Assembly (NCBI GenBank): GCA_963769585.1
Contig: CAVYMJ010000001.1
Location: 682,001 to 746,000 of the forward strand
DNA from: SSC3 sp963769585
GTDB taxonomy: Bacteria; Actinomycetota; Actinomycetes; Propionibacteriales; Nocardioidaceae
Length of the DNA stretch: 64,000 bases
Direction: 5' to 3'
In this document: positions 31,792 to 40,815 of the stretch, piece after piece
How the letters are laid out: every line of letters starts with the position of its first letter
Numbering within the stretch: position 1 is the stretch's first letter
Translations under genes and position numbers: made by a program
Notes under the pieces: generated by a model
Seen by the model: only the letters and a program-made list of their open reading frames with translations
Database searches by the model: none
What the model was told of the DNA's origin: nothing

Positions 31792-34098
31792 ATGACTGCC
31801 AAGCGGCTTCCGGTCCTGTTCCTCAACGACACTGTCCTGCTCCCGGGGATGGTCGTACCCATCGAGCTCGACGAGTCCGCGCAGGCTGCCGTCGACGCCG
31901 CCAAGGCCGGCTCCTCCGACGAGCTCCTGGTAGCCCCCAGGCTCGAGGACCGCTACGCCTCGTACGGCGTAGTGGCCACTGTCGAGAAGGTCGGCCGCTT
32001 CCGGGGCGGTGCTGCCGCTGCCGTACTGCGCACCGGTGAACGGGCGCGGATCGGCTCCGGAGTGACCGGGCCCGGCGCGGCGCTGTGGGTTGAGGCGGAG
32101 CCGGTCGAGACGGAGGCGACGGATGGGCGGGTGACCGAGCTCGCGGCCGAGTACAAGAAGCTGGTCATCGCTGTCCTGCAGAAGCGCGAGGCCTGGCAGA
32201 TCGTCGACTCGGTGCATGCCATCGACGACCCCGCCGCCTTGGCCGACACGGCTGGCTGGGCGCCGTACCTCTCCAACGACCGCAAGCGACACCTGCTGGA
32301 GACGCCGGAGGTCCAGGAGCGACTGACGGTGCTGATCGAGTGGACCCGGGAGTACCTCGCCGAGGCCGAGGTCAACGAGAAGATCAGTGAGGACGTCCGC
32401 GAGTCGGTCGAGCAGAGCCAGCGCGAGTTCCTGCTGCGCCAGCAGCTGGCTGCGATCCGCAAGGAACTGGGCGAAGGCGAGCCGGACGGTTCCGACGACT
32501 ACCGGTCGCGGGTCGAGGCCGCCTCGTTGCCCGAGCACGTGCGTGAGGCCGCGCTGCGTGAGGTCCACAAGCTCGAGCGCTCCAGCGACCAGAACCCCGA
32601 GGCCGGCTGGATCCGGACCTGGCTGGACACGGTGCTCGAGCTGCCGTGGGACGTGACCACGACCGACAGCACCGACCTCGATGCCGCGCGCGCAGTGCTC
32701 GACGCCGACCACCACGGGCTGGACGAGGTCAAGGAGCGGATCGTGGAGTACCTCGCAGTTCGTACCCGCCGCGCCTCGCGTGGTCTCGAAGTCGTAGGGG
32801 GTCGCGGCTCGGGTGCCGTCGTGCTGCTGGCCGGTCCGCCAGGGGTCGGCAAGACCTCGCTCGGCGAGTCGGTGGCCCGCGCGCTCGGGCGTAGCTTCGT
32901 CCGGGTCGCCCTGGGTGGTGTGCGCGACGAGGCCGAGATTCGCGGTCACCGGCGAACGTACGTCGGCGCGCTGCCCGGCCGCGTGGTTCGCGCGATCAAG
33001 GAGGCCGGCTCGATGAACCCGGTGGTGCTCCTCGACGAGGTGGACAAGGTCGGCTCGGACTTCCGAGGCGACCCCGCCGCGGCGCTGCTGGAGGTGCTCG
33101 ACCCCGCCCAGAACCACACCTTCCGCGACCACTACCTCGAGCTCGACCTGGACCTGTCCGATGTCGTCTTCATCGCGACGGCCAACGTGCTCGACACCAT
33201 CCCACCAGCGCTGCTCGACCGGATGGAACTGGTCACCATCGACGGCTATACCGAAGAGGACAAGGTAGCGATCGCCCGCGACTTCCTGGTGCCGCGGCAG
33301 CTGTCGCTGGCGGCCCTGACCTCCGACGAGCTCAGCATCACCGAGGACGCGCTGCGCGAGATCGCGGCCAACTACACGCGCGAGGCTGGAGTCCGCTCGC
33401 TGGAGAAGCTGCTGGCCAAGGCGTTCCGCAAGGCCTCGCTGTCGGCGGTGCCGGTCACCATCGACGTGGCCGAGTTGAAGGACCTCATCGGCCGACCCCG
33501 CTTCACCCCGGACGCGCACGAGCGGACCGCCGTACCCGGCGTCGCTTCCGGGCTAGCCGTGACGGGGATGGGTGGGGACGTGCTCTACATCGAGGCGTCC
33601 TCTCTGCCGGGAGCTCAGCCTGGGCTCACCCTGACCGGCCAGCTCGGTGACGTGATGAAGGAGTCCGCCCAGATCGCGCTCTCCTACGTCCGAGCGCACG
33701 CGACCGAGCTGGGTGTGCCAGCCGAGCTGCTGGAGCAGCCGATCCACGTGCACGTCCCCGCCGGAGCGGTCCCCAAGGATGGGCCGTCCGCCGGCGTCAC
33801 GATGACCACAGCCCTGGTCTCGCTGCTCACCGGTCGGCCGATCAGGTCAGAGGTAGGGATGACGGGCGAGGTCTCGCTGACCGGACGGGTCCTGCCGATC
33901 GGTGGCGTGAAGCAGAAACTGCTGGCGGCCCAACGGGCCGGACTGACCGAGGTCTTCCTGCCCAAGCGCAACGAGCCGGACCTGGACGACGTCCCTGCCG
34001 AGGTGCTCGCCGCGGTCACGGTGCAGCTGGTCTCCGACGTACGCGAGATCCTGGCGACCGCCTTCGACGCGGACCAGGCGGTGCCCTCCGCGGCGTAA
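31792..34098 (+). CDS. lon: ATP-dependent protease Lon
   Basis: A 768-residue LonA protease that degrades misfolded and regulatory proteins in the cytosol. It has an N-terminal substrate-binding domain (1-200, LPVLFLNDTVLLPGMVVPIEL), an AAA+ module with Walker A GPPGVGKT (about 348-355) and Walker B PVVLLDEVDK, and a C-terminal protease domain with catalytic Ser666 (KDGPSAGV) and Lys709 (GGVKQK). All key residues are present and the length is typical. The start ATG at 31792 has GAGGGG upstream. Its promoter carries a HAIR element and a 22-bp repeat array, pointing to HspR-type heat-shock control. Confidence 0.95.
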   Translation: MTAKRLPVLFLNDTVLLPGMVVPIELDESAQAAVDAAKAGSSDELLVAPRLEDRYASYGVVATVEKVGRFRGGAAAAVLRTGERARIGSGVTGPGAALWVEAEPVETEATDGRVTELAAEYKKLVIAVLQKREAWQIVDSVHAIDDPAALADTAGWAPYLSNDRKRHLLETPEVQERLTVLIEWTREYLAEAEVNEKISEDVRESVEQSQREFLLRQQLAAIRKELGEGEPDGSDDYRSRVEAASLPEHVREAALREVHKLERSSDQNPEAGWIRTWLDTVLELPWDVTTTDSTDLDAARAVLDADHHGLDEVKERIVEYLAVRTRRASRGLEVVGGRGSGAVVLLAGPPGVGKTSLGESVARALGRSFVRVALGGVRDEAEIRGHRRTYVGALPGRVVRAIKEAGSMNPVVLLDEVDKVGSDFRGDPAAALLEVLDPAQNHTFRDHYLELDLDLSDVVFIATANVLDTIPPALLDRMELVTIDGYTEEDKVAIARDFLVPRQLSLAALTSDELSITEDALREIAANYTREAGVRSLEKLLAKAFRKASLSAVPVTIDVAELKDLIGRPRFTPDAHERTAVPGVASGLAVTGMGGDVLYIEASSLPGAQPGLTLTGQLGDVMKESAQIALSYVRAHATELGVPAELLEQPIHVHVPAGAVPKDGPSAGVTMTTALVSLLTGRPIRSEVGMTGEVSLTGRVLPIGGVKQKLLAAQRAGLTEVFLPKRNEPDLDDVPAEVLAAVTVQLVSDVREILATAFDADQAVPSAA

Positions 34099-34112
34099 GT
34101 CATCCTTGGGGC

Positions 34113-34463
34113 ATGGATGAGGACCGCCCGGCGTACGTGCTGCACGACCACCGGAAGCCGCGGCCGCACTTCGACCTGCGCCTGGAGCAGGACGGCGTGC
34201 TGCGTTCCTGGGCGGTCCCCAAGGGGCTGCCCACGAGCAGCACGCAGGACCGCCTCGCGGTCTTGGTCGAGGACCATGCCCTCGACCACCTAGCGTACGA
34301 GGACTCCGAGAAGTCGATCGCCGACACCGGCTGGTGGGAGGACGTGGGCAGCAACGACCGGAGGATGCTCTTCGTCCTGCACGGCCGCGGGGCCACGCGC
34401 CGGTATGCGCTGGTCAACACCTCGAATGGCTGGCTGCTGCACCTGACCAAGGAGCAGCCCTAG
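34113..34463 (+). CDS. Stand-alone LigD-type 3'-phosphoesterase domain protein
   Basis: A 116-residue protein consisting only of the DNA ligase D 3'-phosphoesterase (PE) domain. The signature YVLHDHRKPRPHFDLRLEQDG and LRSWAVPKGLP carry the catalytic His/Asp/Arg set. In LigD this domain trims 3' ends during non-homologous end joining; here no ligase or polymerase domain and no ku gene is adjacent. A CATCCT hexamer 6 nt before the ATG suggests a leaderless transcript of its own, 14 bp after lon. The end overlaps the convergent DUF2461 gene by 4 bp. Confidence 0.85.
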   Translation: MDEDRPAYVLHDHRKPRPHFDLRLEQDGVLRSWAVPKGLPTSSTQDRLAVLVEDHALDHLAYEDSEKSIADTGWWEDVGSNDRRMLFVLHGRGATRRYALVNTSNGWLLHLTKEQP

Positions 34464-35095
34464 CCGTCGGCGTAGGTCCCGACCCACTCCACGAAGGGCC
34501 GCGCCGCGCGCCAGTCCGCGCGGACCATCGCCAGCAGCTTGGGAGTGTGGATCACCTCGTCGAAGCCGTAAGACTTGGCCAGTGTCAGCGACTTGTGCCG
34601 GAGCAGCTCGATCCTCGGATGGTCAGCGGCGTACCCCTTGGGTGCGGTCTTGAGCGTCTCGCCACCACGCTCCCAGCCCTTGCGGCCGAGCGTGGCCAGG
34701 ATCTTCTCCAGCTCCTTGCCGGTGCGGCCGTCGGCGATCGCCGTGCGCACCCTGGCCAGCCGGTCCGAGGCAGCCTCGTAGAAGCCCACCCCCACCCGTA
34801 CGCCGGGCGAGGACACCTCGACGTACCAGCCGGTGGCCGGCCCTGCCGAGACGAACGCGCCTTGGCTGGTCTTGTAAGGAGTCTTGTCCTTGGCGAACCG
34901 GACGTCGCGGTAAGGGCGGAAGACCTTGGCCGGACCGAACTCCTTCTCCAAGCCTTCACAGAGCGCGACCATGGGTGCCTTGACCGCCGACTCGTAGGTC
35001 TCCTTGTGGGTGGCCCAGAAGGACTTGGTGTTGTCCAGCTCGAGGTCGTCATAGAAGTCAAGTGCAGCGGGCGGAAAGCCGGTGAACGTCGTCAC
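34460..35095 (-). CDS. DUF2461 (TIGR02453) family protein
   Basis: A 211-residue cytosolic protein of unknown function. Family landmarks are LDFYDDLELDNTKSFWATHKE near the N-terminus, FRPYRDVRFAKDKTPYKTSQGAF, GWYVEVSSPGVRVGVGFY and the C-terminal HTPKLLAMVRADWRAARPFVEW. It is complete. The start is GTG with a CACACT -10-like hexamer 6 nt upstream on this strand. The first 65 or so codons are duplicated as a fragment at 35689-35931, on the far side of a cupin gene. Confidence 0.85.
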   Translation of the reverse strand: MTTFTGFPPAALDFYDDLELDNTKSFWATHKETYESAVKAPMVALCEGLEKEFGPAKVFRPYRDVRFAKDKTPYKTSQGAFVSAGPATGWYVEVSSPGVRVGVGFYEAASDRLARVRTAIADGRTGKELEKILATLGRKGWERGGETLKTAPKGYAADHPRIELLRHKSLTLAKSYGFDEVIHTPKLLAMVRADWRAARPFVEWVGTYADG

Positions 35096-35243
35096 GTCCT
35101 GAGTGTGTCATCCGATTTCGGCCGACGGAGTCGCGCACTGACCTCGCCGGGCTCGCGCACCCGCCGTTGGAAGAGCGCCCGGGAGCCTGGATCAGGCCCG
35201 AATCACGTGCCAAACTGCTCTCTGGCGATGTGGAGGCTACGAG

Positions 35244-35624
35244 ATGGCTGAGCTAGAGGCGCCGAAGGTCGTTCTGCGCGGCCCGGCCGACGGAAGCACG
35301 ATCATCTTGCCGATGGGCGGAGTGCGGGCCCACATCACGCGCAAGGCGGCCCGCACCGAAACCGACGGGCACTGGGCGCTCGGAGAGGCGTGGCAAGACC
35401 CCGATTTCGACAACCCTCCGCACACCCACGACGAGGCCGAAGCCTTCTACGTACTTGAGGGGACATACACCTTCTACACCGACTCAGATCCGGCGGAGGG
35501 CATCGGGCCTGGCACCTTCGTCTTTATCCCGCCAGGTGCAGTTCACGGTTTCCGAACTGGTCCCGAAGGTGGGCGATTGCTGTGCCTATGGCCATCGACC
35601 GTCGAAACTGCTTTCTTCGGCTGA
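35244..35624 (+). CDS. Cupin-domain protein
   Basis: A 126-residue single-domain cupin. Motif 1 is PPHTHDEAEAFYVLEGTYTFYT (metal ligands His, His, Glu) and motif 2 is FIPPGAVHGFRT (His), so a metal site is intact. The function could be binding or a small oxygenase or isomerase; it is not decidable. A GGAGG lies 9 nt before the ATG. Its 3' half is less GC-rich than the surroundings. It stands between a full and a truncated copy of the DUF2461 gene, which suggests it arrived or was moved together with that duplication. Confidence 0.82.
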   Translation: MAELEAPKVVLRGPADGSTIILPMGGVRAHITRKAARTETDGHWALGEAWQDPDFDNPPHTHDEAEAFYVLEGTYTFYTDSDPAEGIGPGTFVFIPPGAVHGFRTGPEGGRLLCLWPSTVETAFFG

Positions 35625-35688
35625 CCGGGTCAACCAGTACTACGGTCGACCCCCAATGCCGCATCCGCTCATCGGCTGAGCGGCCGCT

Positions 35689-35931
35689 TCAGGTCGCACC
35701 ACATTGGCCGTCTACTGTTGATTTCTCCTTGGCGAACCGGACGTCGCGGTACGGGCGGAAGACCTTGGCCGGTCCGAACTCCTTCTCCAAGGCTTCACAG
35801 AGCGCGACCATGGGTGCCTTGACCGCCGACTCGTAGGTCTCCTTGTGTGCGGCCCAGAAGGACTTGGTGTTGTCCAGCTCGAGGTCGTCGTAGAAGTCGA
35901 GTGCTTCCTTGGGGAAGCCGCTGAAGGTCAT
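35689..35931 (-). pseudogene. Truncated DUF2461 gene copy
   Basis: The first 67 or so codons (from MTFSGF, through FYDDLELDNTKSFW, to VRFAKEK) are a near-identical copy of the start of the full gene at 34460-35095. DNA similarity runs from the start codon to TCCTTGGCG at 35726, then ends abruptly in unrelated sequence and a stop. The missing two-thirds includes the conserved core, so this 80-codon remnant should not work. It is a partial gene duplication. Confidence 0.9.
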
Positions 35932-35953
35932 GGGCCGAGACTAGTCTGGCCCT

Positions 35954-37402
35954 GTGGGCGCGTTGCAGATCGGTGAGGCCCGGGGCCGCTGGGTGCTCGC
36001 CGCCACGATCCTCGGATCGGGTATGGCGTTGATCGACGCCACCATCGTGAACATCGCGCTCCCGGCGATCGACGCCGACCTCGACGCCGGTACGGCGGGA
36101 CTGACCTGGTCGGTCAACGCGTACACCCTCACCCTTGCCTCGCTCATCCTGCTTGGGGGTTCCCTGGGTGACAGGCTCGGGCGCAAGCGCGTCTTCCAGA
36201 TCGGCATCGTCTGGTTCGCCCTGGCCAGCCTGCTGTGCGGCATCGCACCCAACATCGAGACGCTGGTTGCCGCGCGGGGGCTTCAAGGCATCGGTGGGGC
36301 GCTCCTGACGCCGGCCAGCCTGGCGATCCTGCAGGCCTCGTTCCGGCCGGAGGACCGAGGCCGCGCAATCGGTGCCTGGTCGGGCTTCAGTGGCATCGCC
36401 GCGGTGGTCGGCCCGCTGCTCGGCGGCTGGCTCGTGGGGCTCGGGGACTGGCGGCTGGTGTTCCTCGTCAACCTCCCGGTCGCCGCGCTCGTCCTGGTGC
36501 TGTCGGCCCATGTGCCCGAGACCAGCGACCCGGCGGCGTCACGGCACACGGACCTTGTCGGAGTCGGGCTTGCCGTTCTCGGGCTCGGCGCCCTGACCTA
36601 CGGGCTCACCCAGCAGTCGGCCGCCATCTCCGCGGCCGGCGTCGTCGGCCTGGTCGCCTTCGTCATTGCCGAGGCTCGCGCAAAAGAGCCGATGCTGCCG
36701 TTGGACGTGTTCAGGTCGCGGGCGTTCAGCGCGACCAACGCGGTGACCTTCCTCGTGTACGCCGCCATCGGAGGCATGGGGTTCTGGCTCATCGTCACGC
36801 TCCAGGTGGTGGCCGACGTGTCACCTCTCCAAGCGGGCCTCTCCCTGTTGCCCGTGACGGCTTGCCTGCTGCTGCTCTCGCCGACGGCGGGAGAGATCTC
36901 CCAGCGTCTGGGACCCACGCTGCCGATGACCGCCGGGCCGCTGGTCGCCGCGGCAGGGGTCGCCCTGCTCGTCCGCGTGGACAGCGACACCAGCTTCGTA
37001 CTGGACGTCCTGCTCCCGATGACGGTCTTCGGGCTGGGGCTGGCTGCCATGGTCACGCCGCTGACCGCGACGGTGCTGGGGGCGGTGCCGGACAGCCGGG
37101 CCGGCGTCGCTAGCGGCGTCAACAACGCGGTGGCCCGGACGGCCGGCCTGCTTGCCGTCGCGGTGCTTCCGATCGTGGCCGGCCTCGGGGCCAAGGGGTT
37201 CAGCGAGCCGGCCGCGCTGCTGCCGGCCTACCGGACCGTGATGTGGGTCTGCGCTGGGCTGCTTGCCGGGGGCGGTGTCCTCTCCGCCCTGCTGGTACGG
37301 CGGCCGGTCCTCGACGACGAGGAGCACGCCGACTGCCCGTGGATGCACTGCGACCTCGGCGGTCCTCCGCTGGCGTCGATCGAGGCCGAGAGCCGCGAGT
37401 AG
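35954..37402 (+). CDS. MFS drug-efflux transporter (DHA2/EmrB-QacA type)
   Basis: A 482-residue inner-membrane transporter with about 14 transmembrane helices. Motif D (LDATIVNIALP-like: ALIDATIVNIALPAI) is in helix 1, motif A is GGSLGDRLGRKRVF, and motif C-like GPLLGGWLV is in helix 5. These are typical of proton-driven multidrug exporters. The C-terminal tail carries an unusual short DDEEHADCPWMHCD stretch. The GTG start lies 6 nt after TAGTCT, so it is probably leaderless. Its upstream region is the truncated DUF2461 copy, 22 bp away and divergent. Confidence 0.88.
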   Translation: MGALQIGEARGRWVLAATILGSGMALIDATIVNIALPAIDADLDAGTAGLTWSVNAYTLTLASLILLGGSLGDRLGRKRVFQIGIVWFALASLLCGIAPNIETLVAARGLQGIGGALLTPASLAILQASFRPEDRGRAIGAWSGFSGIAAVVGPLLGGWLVGLGDWRLVFLVNLPVAALVLVLSAHVPETSDPAASRHTDLVGVGLAVLGLGALTYGLTQQSAAISAAGVVGLVAFVIAEARAKEPMLPLDVFRSRAFSATNAVTFLVYAAIGGMGFWLIVTLQVVADVSPLQAGLSLLPVTACLLLLSPTAGEISQRLGPTLPMTAGPLVAAAGVALLVRVDSDTSFVLDVLLPMTVFGLGLAAMVTPLTATVLGAVPDSRAGVASGVNNAVARTAGLLAVAVLPIVAGLGAKGFSEPAALLPAYRTVMWVCAGLLAGGGVLSALLVRRPVLDDEEHADCPWMHCDLGGPPLASIEAESRE

Positions 37403-37429
37403 CGTCCGGTCGCGCTGTGATCGGGGCGG

Positions 37430-38689
37430 TCAGCCGACCAGCTGCAGGATCAGCCCGAGCGCCGCGCAGACGCCCAGGACGCGCAGCGGCGACCACCTGG
37501 CGACGTACAGCAGCCCAAGGGCGAGTGCGGTCAACAGCCAGGCCTCCAGGTCGACCAGGGTGTGCTCGGCGAAGAACACGGCGAGGCTCCCGATCACCCC
37601 CACCACTGCCGCAGTGATGCCGGTCAGCGCCGAGGACAGCGCACGGTTGTCGCGCAGCCGTTCGACGTACGGAGCGCCGAGGAAGATGAACAGGAAGCAA
37701 GGCACGAAGGTGACCCAGACGGTGAGTAGCGCGCCCAGCACTCCGGCGACCCAGGGCTCCAACGAGCCGGGCGCGTGGTAGGCGCCGACGAACGCGACGA
37801 ACTGCACCACGAGGATCAGCGGGCCGGGGGTCGACTCGGCGAGAGCGAGGCCGCGGACCATCTCCCCCGCGGTCAACCAGTGGTAGGTGTGTACCGCCTG
37901 CTGCGCGACGAAGGCCAGCACCGCATAGGCACCTCCGAAGGAGACCAGGGCGGTCCCCCCGAAGAAGAGCCCCTGGTCGACCAGCACGCCGTCCGCACCC
38001 CACCACCAGGCGACCAGCGCCACTGGCAGCATCCAGATCACGAGGCCCGGGACCAGGATCTTGAACTGTCGCGCCAGCGAGGGACGTTCCTGGTGGAGGG
38101 CGTCGTCGGGAACCAGCGGCGGTGGTCCTTCGCTGGCCGGGTGCTGACGCGCGGGGATCTTGAGAACGAACCCGACGATGCCCGCGATCAGCACGACGAC
38201 CGGGAAGGGGGTATCAAGCACGCGGAGCGCGAGAAACGCGGCGAGCGCGATCGCGAACAGGGCCGGGCGGTTCAGGGTACGGCGGCCCACCCGGAACAGG
38301 GCTTGGATCACGATGGCGACCACGGCGGGGGCGAGTCCTGCGAACAGGCCGGTGACGACCGACGTCTCGCCGTACCCGACGTAGATGGCGGCCAGCGCCA
38401 TCATCACCGCCACCCCCGGGAGGATGAAGAGCCCGCCTGCGACGAGCCCGCCGCGCCAGCCGTTGAGCAGCCAGCCGGTGTACGTCGCAAGCTGCTGGGC
38501 CTCGGGTCCGGGCAACAGCATGCAGTAGCTGAGGGCGTGCAGGAACCGCTGCTCTCCGATCCACCGCTTCTGGTCGACCAGGTGGTGGTGCATCACCGCG
38601 ATCTGGCCGGCCGGACCTCCGAACGTCTGCACGGAGATGGCGGCCCAGGTGCGCGTCGCCTCGCGCAGAGGGATGACGTCGCGGCTCAT
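37430..38689 (-). CDS. chrA: Chromate transporter, ChrA family
   Basis: A 419-residue inner-membrane protein of the long-chain CHR family with two homologous halves. The first has SVQTFGGPAGQIAVMHHHLVD and LPGPEAQQLATYTGWLLNGWRGG, the second SFGGAYAVLAFVAQQAV and ESTPGPLILVVQFVAFVGAY. These FGG-x-A and PGP motifs define ChrA proteins, which export chromate. No chrB or other metal-resistance gene is adjacent. It is convergent with the MFS gene (27 bp apart). Confidence 0.9.
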   Translation of the reverse strand: MSRDVIPLREATRTWAAISVQTFGGPAGQIAVMHHHLVDQKRWIGEQRFLHALSYCMLLPGPEAQQLATYTGWLLNGWRGGLVAGGLFILPGVAVMMALAAIYVGYGETSVVTGLFAGLAPAVVAIVIQALFRVGRRTLNRPALFAIALAAFLALRVLDTPFPVVVLIAGIVGFVLKIPARQHPASEGPPPLVPDDALHQERPSLARQFKILVPGLVIWMLPVALVAWWWGADGVLVDQGLFFGGTALVSFGGAYAVLAFVAQQAVHTYHWLTAGEMVRGLALAESTPGPLILVVQFVAFVGAYHAPGSLEPWVAGVLGALLTVWVTFVPCFLFIFLGAPYVERLRDNRALSSALTGITAAVVGVIGSLAVFFAEHTLVDLEAWLLTALALGLLYVARWSPLRVLGVCAALGLILQLVG

Positions 38690-38785
38690 GGGGCGATTCT
38701 CCCGGCTCAGCCGTTACGGCGGCAGAGGTGTCCAGCGTCGAGCCGCTGCCCGGTGGGCCACCGTCGCAGTGGCAGGCTCGAGGCC

Positions 38786-40174
38786 ATGATGGCGGCGGTG
38801 GTGGTCGGCTCGGGTCCCAACGGGCTGGCCGCTGCGATCACCCTGGCCCGAGCGGGCCTCGAGGTGACCGTCCTCGAGGCCCGGGACAGCATCGGCGGGG
38901 GGACGCGGACCGAGGAGCTCACCCTGCCCGGGCTACTGCACGACGTGTGCTCAGCCGTGCACCCGCTGGGCATCGGCTCACCGTTCCTGCGGTCGCTGGA
39001 CCTCGAGCGGTACGGCGTCACGTGGCGGTTCCCCGCGGTGGACCTGGCGCACCCCTTGGACGGCGGCCGAGCCGGCGTACTGCTGCGGGAGGTGGAGCGG
39101 ACGGCGGCCGGGCTCGGCGATTCCGCGTGGGCGAAGGTGTTCGGCGCGCTGGACTTCGACGAGGTGGCGGCCGACGTACTCCGGCCGGTCCTGCACCTGC
39201 CGGAGCGGCCCGTCCAACTGTTGCGGTTCGGCATAGCCGGGCTCCAGCCTGCGGCGTGGTTCGCTCGCCGCTTCGAGACCGAGGAGGCCCGTGCCCTCTT
39301 CGCGGGCTGTGCCGCGCATGCGTTCCGGCCGCTCACCGCGCCGCTGACCGCCTCGTTCGGATTGCTGCTCGCCGCGTCCGGGCATGCCTTCGGCTGGCCG
39401 GTCTCCCAGGGTGGGTCGGCGGCGATCACGACCGCGATGGCCTCGATCCTCAAGGAGCTCGGCGGTCGCGTGGAGACCGGCGTGCACGTGCGGGATCTGC
39501 CGGAGGCTGACGTGGTGATGCTGGACGTCGCGCCCCAGGGCGCGGTCGGGATCCTCGGCGACCGGATGCCGTCCCGGGTACGGCGCGACTACCAGCGGTT
39601 TACGCACGGCCCGGCCGCCTTCAAGGTTGACCTCGCCGTGGCGGGCGGCATTCCGTGGGCCAACGCGTCGGCACGGGCTGCGGGGACTGTCCATGTCGGA
39701 GGCAGCCTGGCTGAGATCGCGGACGCCGAACGAGCCATCAGTGCCGGAAGGATGCCGGACCGTCCGTTCGTCCTGGTGGCCCAGCAGTATCTGGCCGACC
39801 CGACCCGGTCCGTGGGGGACACCCATCCGGTGTGGGCCTACGCCCACGTGCCGCACGGCTTCACCGGTGACGCCACCGAACACGTTCTCGGGCAGGTCGA
39901 GCGGTTCGCCCCCGGCTTCCGGGAGCGGGTGCTGGCCACGGTGTCGACGGGCCCGGCCGCCCTTGCGGCGTACAACCCGAACTACGTCGGGGGAGACATC
40001 GGGACCGGGGCGCACACCGTGCGCCAGATCCTTTTCCGTCCGCGTATGACGGGCAACCCGTACTTCACCGGCGTTCCGGGCGTGTACCTCTGCTCGGCCG
40101 CGACCCCACCCGGCGGCGGGGTACACGGCATGTGCGGGCACAACGCCGCGCTCGCCGCGCTCAGCAGACTGTGA
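38786..40174 (+). CDS. FAD-dependent oxidoreductase (phytoene-desaturase/PYROXD2-like)
   Basis: A 462-residue flavoprotein. The N-terminal Rossmann motif VVVGSGPNGLAAAITLARAGLEVTVLEARDSIGGGTRT gives FAD binding. The C-terminal segment YLCSAATPPGGGVHGMCGHNAA matches the NAD(P)/FAD amine-oxidase-like family that includes phytoene desaturase and PYROXD2. The middle is shorter than in true carotenoid desaturases and no carotenoid genes are nearby, so the substrate is unknown. The start MMAAVVVG is chosen. More than 300 codons of same-frame sequence upstream are antisense to the ChrA gene. Confidence 0.85.
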   Translation: MMAAVVVGSGPNGLAAAITLARAGLEVTVLEARDSIGGGTRTEELTLPGLLHDVCSAVHPLGIGSPFLRSLDLERYGVTWRFPAVDLAHPLDGGRAGVLLREVERTAAGLGDSAWAKVFGALDFDEVAADVLRPVLHLPERPVQLLRFGIAGLQPAAWFARRFETEEARALFAGCAAHAFRPLTAPLTASFGLLLAASGHAFGWPVSQGGSAAITTAMASILKELGGRVETGVHVRDLPEADVVMLDVAPQGAVGILGDRMPSRVRRDYQRFTHGPAAFKVDLAVAGGIPWANASARAAGTVHVGGSLAEIADAERAISAGRMPDRPFVLVAQQYLADPTRSVGDTHPVWAYAHVPHGFTGDATEHVLGQVERFAPGFRERVLATVSTGPAALAAYNPNYVGGDIGTGAHTVRQILFRPRMTGNPYFTGVPGVYLCSAATPPGGGVHGMCGHNAALAALSRL

Positions 40175-40183
40175 GGCTCTCTG

Positions 40184-40633
40184 TCAGCGGTCCTTGGCTC
40201 CGTGACTGGCCGCGGAGTCCTCCAGCGTCGCCTTGAACGCGGGACTCTCCTCGGCGAGCCGCTCGACCGCCTCGCGGGTCAGATGCAGGGCCTCGATGTC
40301 GGTGACGGCGACCACGGTGGCGCTGCGCAGGTGACGCGTCACGATCGCCGTCTCCCCGATCAGCTGCCCGGCGCCCACCCGGGCGATCTCGGCGCCTGCG
40401 CTCTGGATCGAAACCTCACCGCTGAGCAGGAGGTAGGCCTTGTCTGCCGGCGTCTGCTCCCAGATCAACGACCAGCCGGCCGGGACGGAGACGAAGGTGC
40501 CGGCGTTGATCACCTGCGTGATGTCCGCGTCACTCAGCGCCCGGAACACCTCGAGCGACCGCACTGACTCGATCGACGGCGAGTTCAGCCGCTCCGGAGG
40601 ACCGTCGGAGCGAAGGGGCGTGGGCTGGGGCAT
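40184..40633 (-). CDS. Cyclic nucleotide-binding-domain protein
   Basis: A 149-residue protein with one cNMP-binding beta-roll. LSDADITQVINAGTFVSVPAGWSLIWEQTPADKAYLLLSGEVSIQ leads to the phosphate-binding cassette region GAGQLIGETAIVTRHLRSATVVAVTDIEAL. No HTH follows, so it is a stand-alone sensor domain rather than a Crp regulator. The cassette has LIGETA then R in place of the usual FGE-x-ALL-x-x-x-RAA, close enough that ligand binding is possible. The start follows AGGAGG. The class III cyclase at 16463 is the only cyclase gene in the window. Confidence 0.82.
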   Translation of the reverse strand: MPQPTPLRSDGPPERLNSPSIESVRSLEVFRALSDADITQVINAGTFVSVPAGWSLIWEQTPADKAYLLLSGEVSIQSAGAEIARVGAGQLIGETAIVTRHLRSATVVAVTDIEALHLTREAVERLAEESPAFKATLEDSAASHGAKDR

Positions 40634-40698
40634 CGCGGGCCTCCTGGCTGGGTACCGATGTGCAGCACAGCCTAGAGGCTCGAGCGGCGAAAGCGCCG

Positions 40699-40774
40699 TG
40701 GAGCGGATGACGAGATTCGAACTCGCGACATCGACCTTGGGAAGGTCGCGCTCTACCAACTGAGCTACATCCGC
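40699..40774 (-). tRNA. tRNA-Gly (anticodon CCC)
   Basis: A 76-nt cloverleaf on the reverse strand: acceptor GCGGATG pairs with CATCCGC, the D-arm is TAGCTCAGTTGGTAGAGC, the anticodon loop is TTCCCAA (CCC at 34-36) in a 5-bp stem, the T-arm is GCGAG-TTCGAAT-CTCGT, the discriminator is T, and CCA is encoded. The CCC anticodon reads GGG glycine codons. No integrase or att duplication is seen beside it. Confidence 0.96.
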
Positions 40775-40815
40775 AGTGCACCCTCGACCTGGATCGGGGG
40801 CGACAGCGAGAGATG

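Noticed and set aside
37775..40174. A 799-codon frame upstream of the FAD oxidoreductase
   Set aside because: The first 337 codons are antisense to the ChrA gene and have the biased composition of a shadow frame.
40699..40774. tRNA-Gly as an integration site
   Set aside because: No integrase, no repeated tRNA 3' end and no mobile genes were found on either side.
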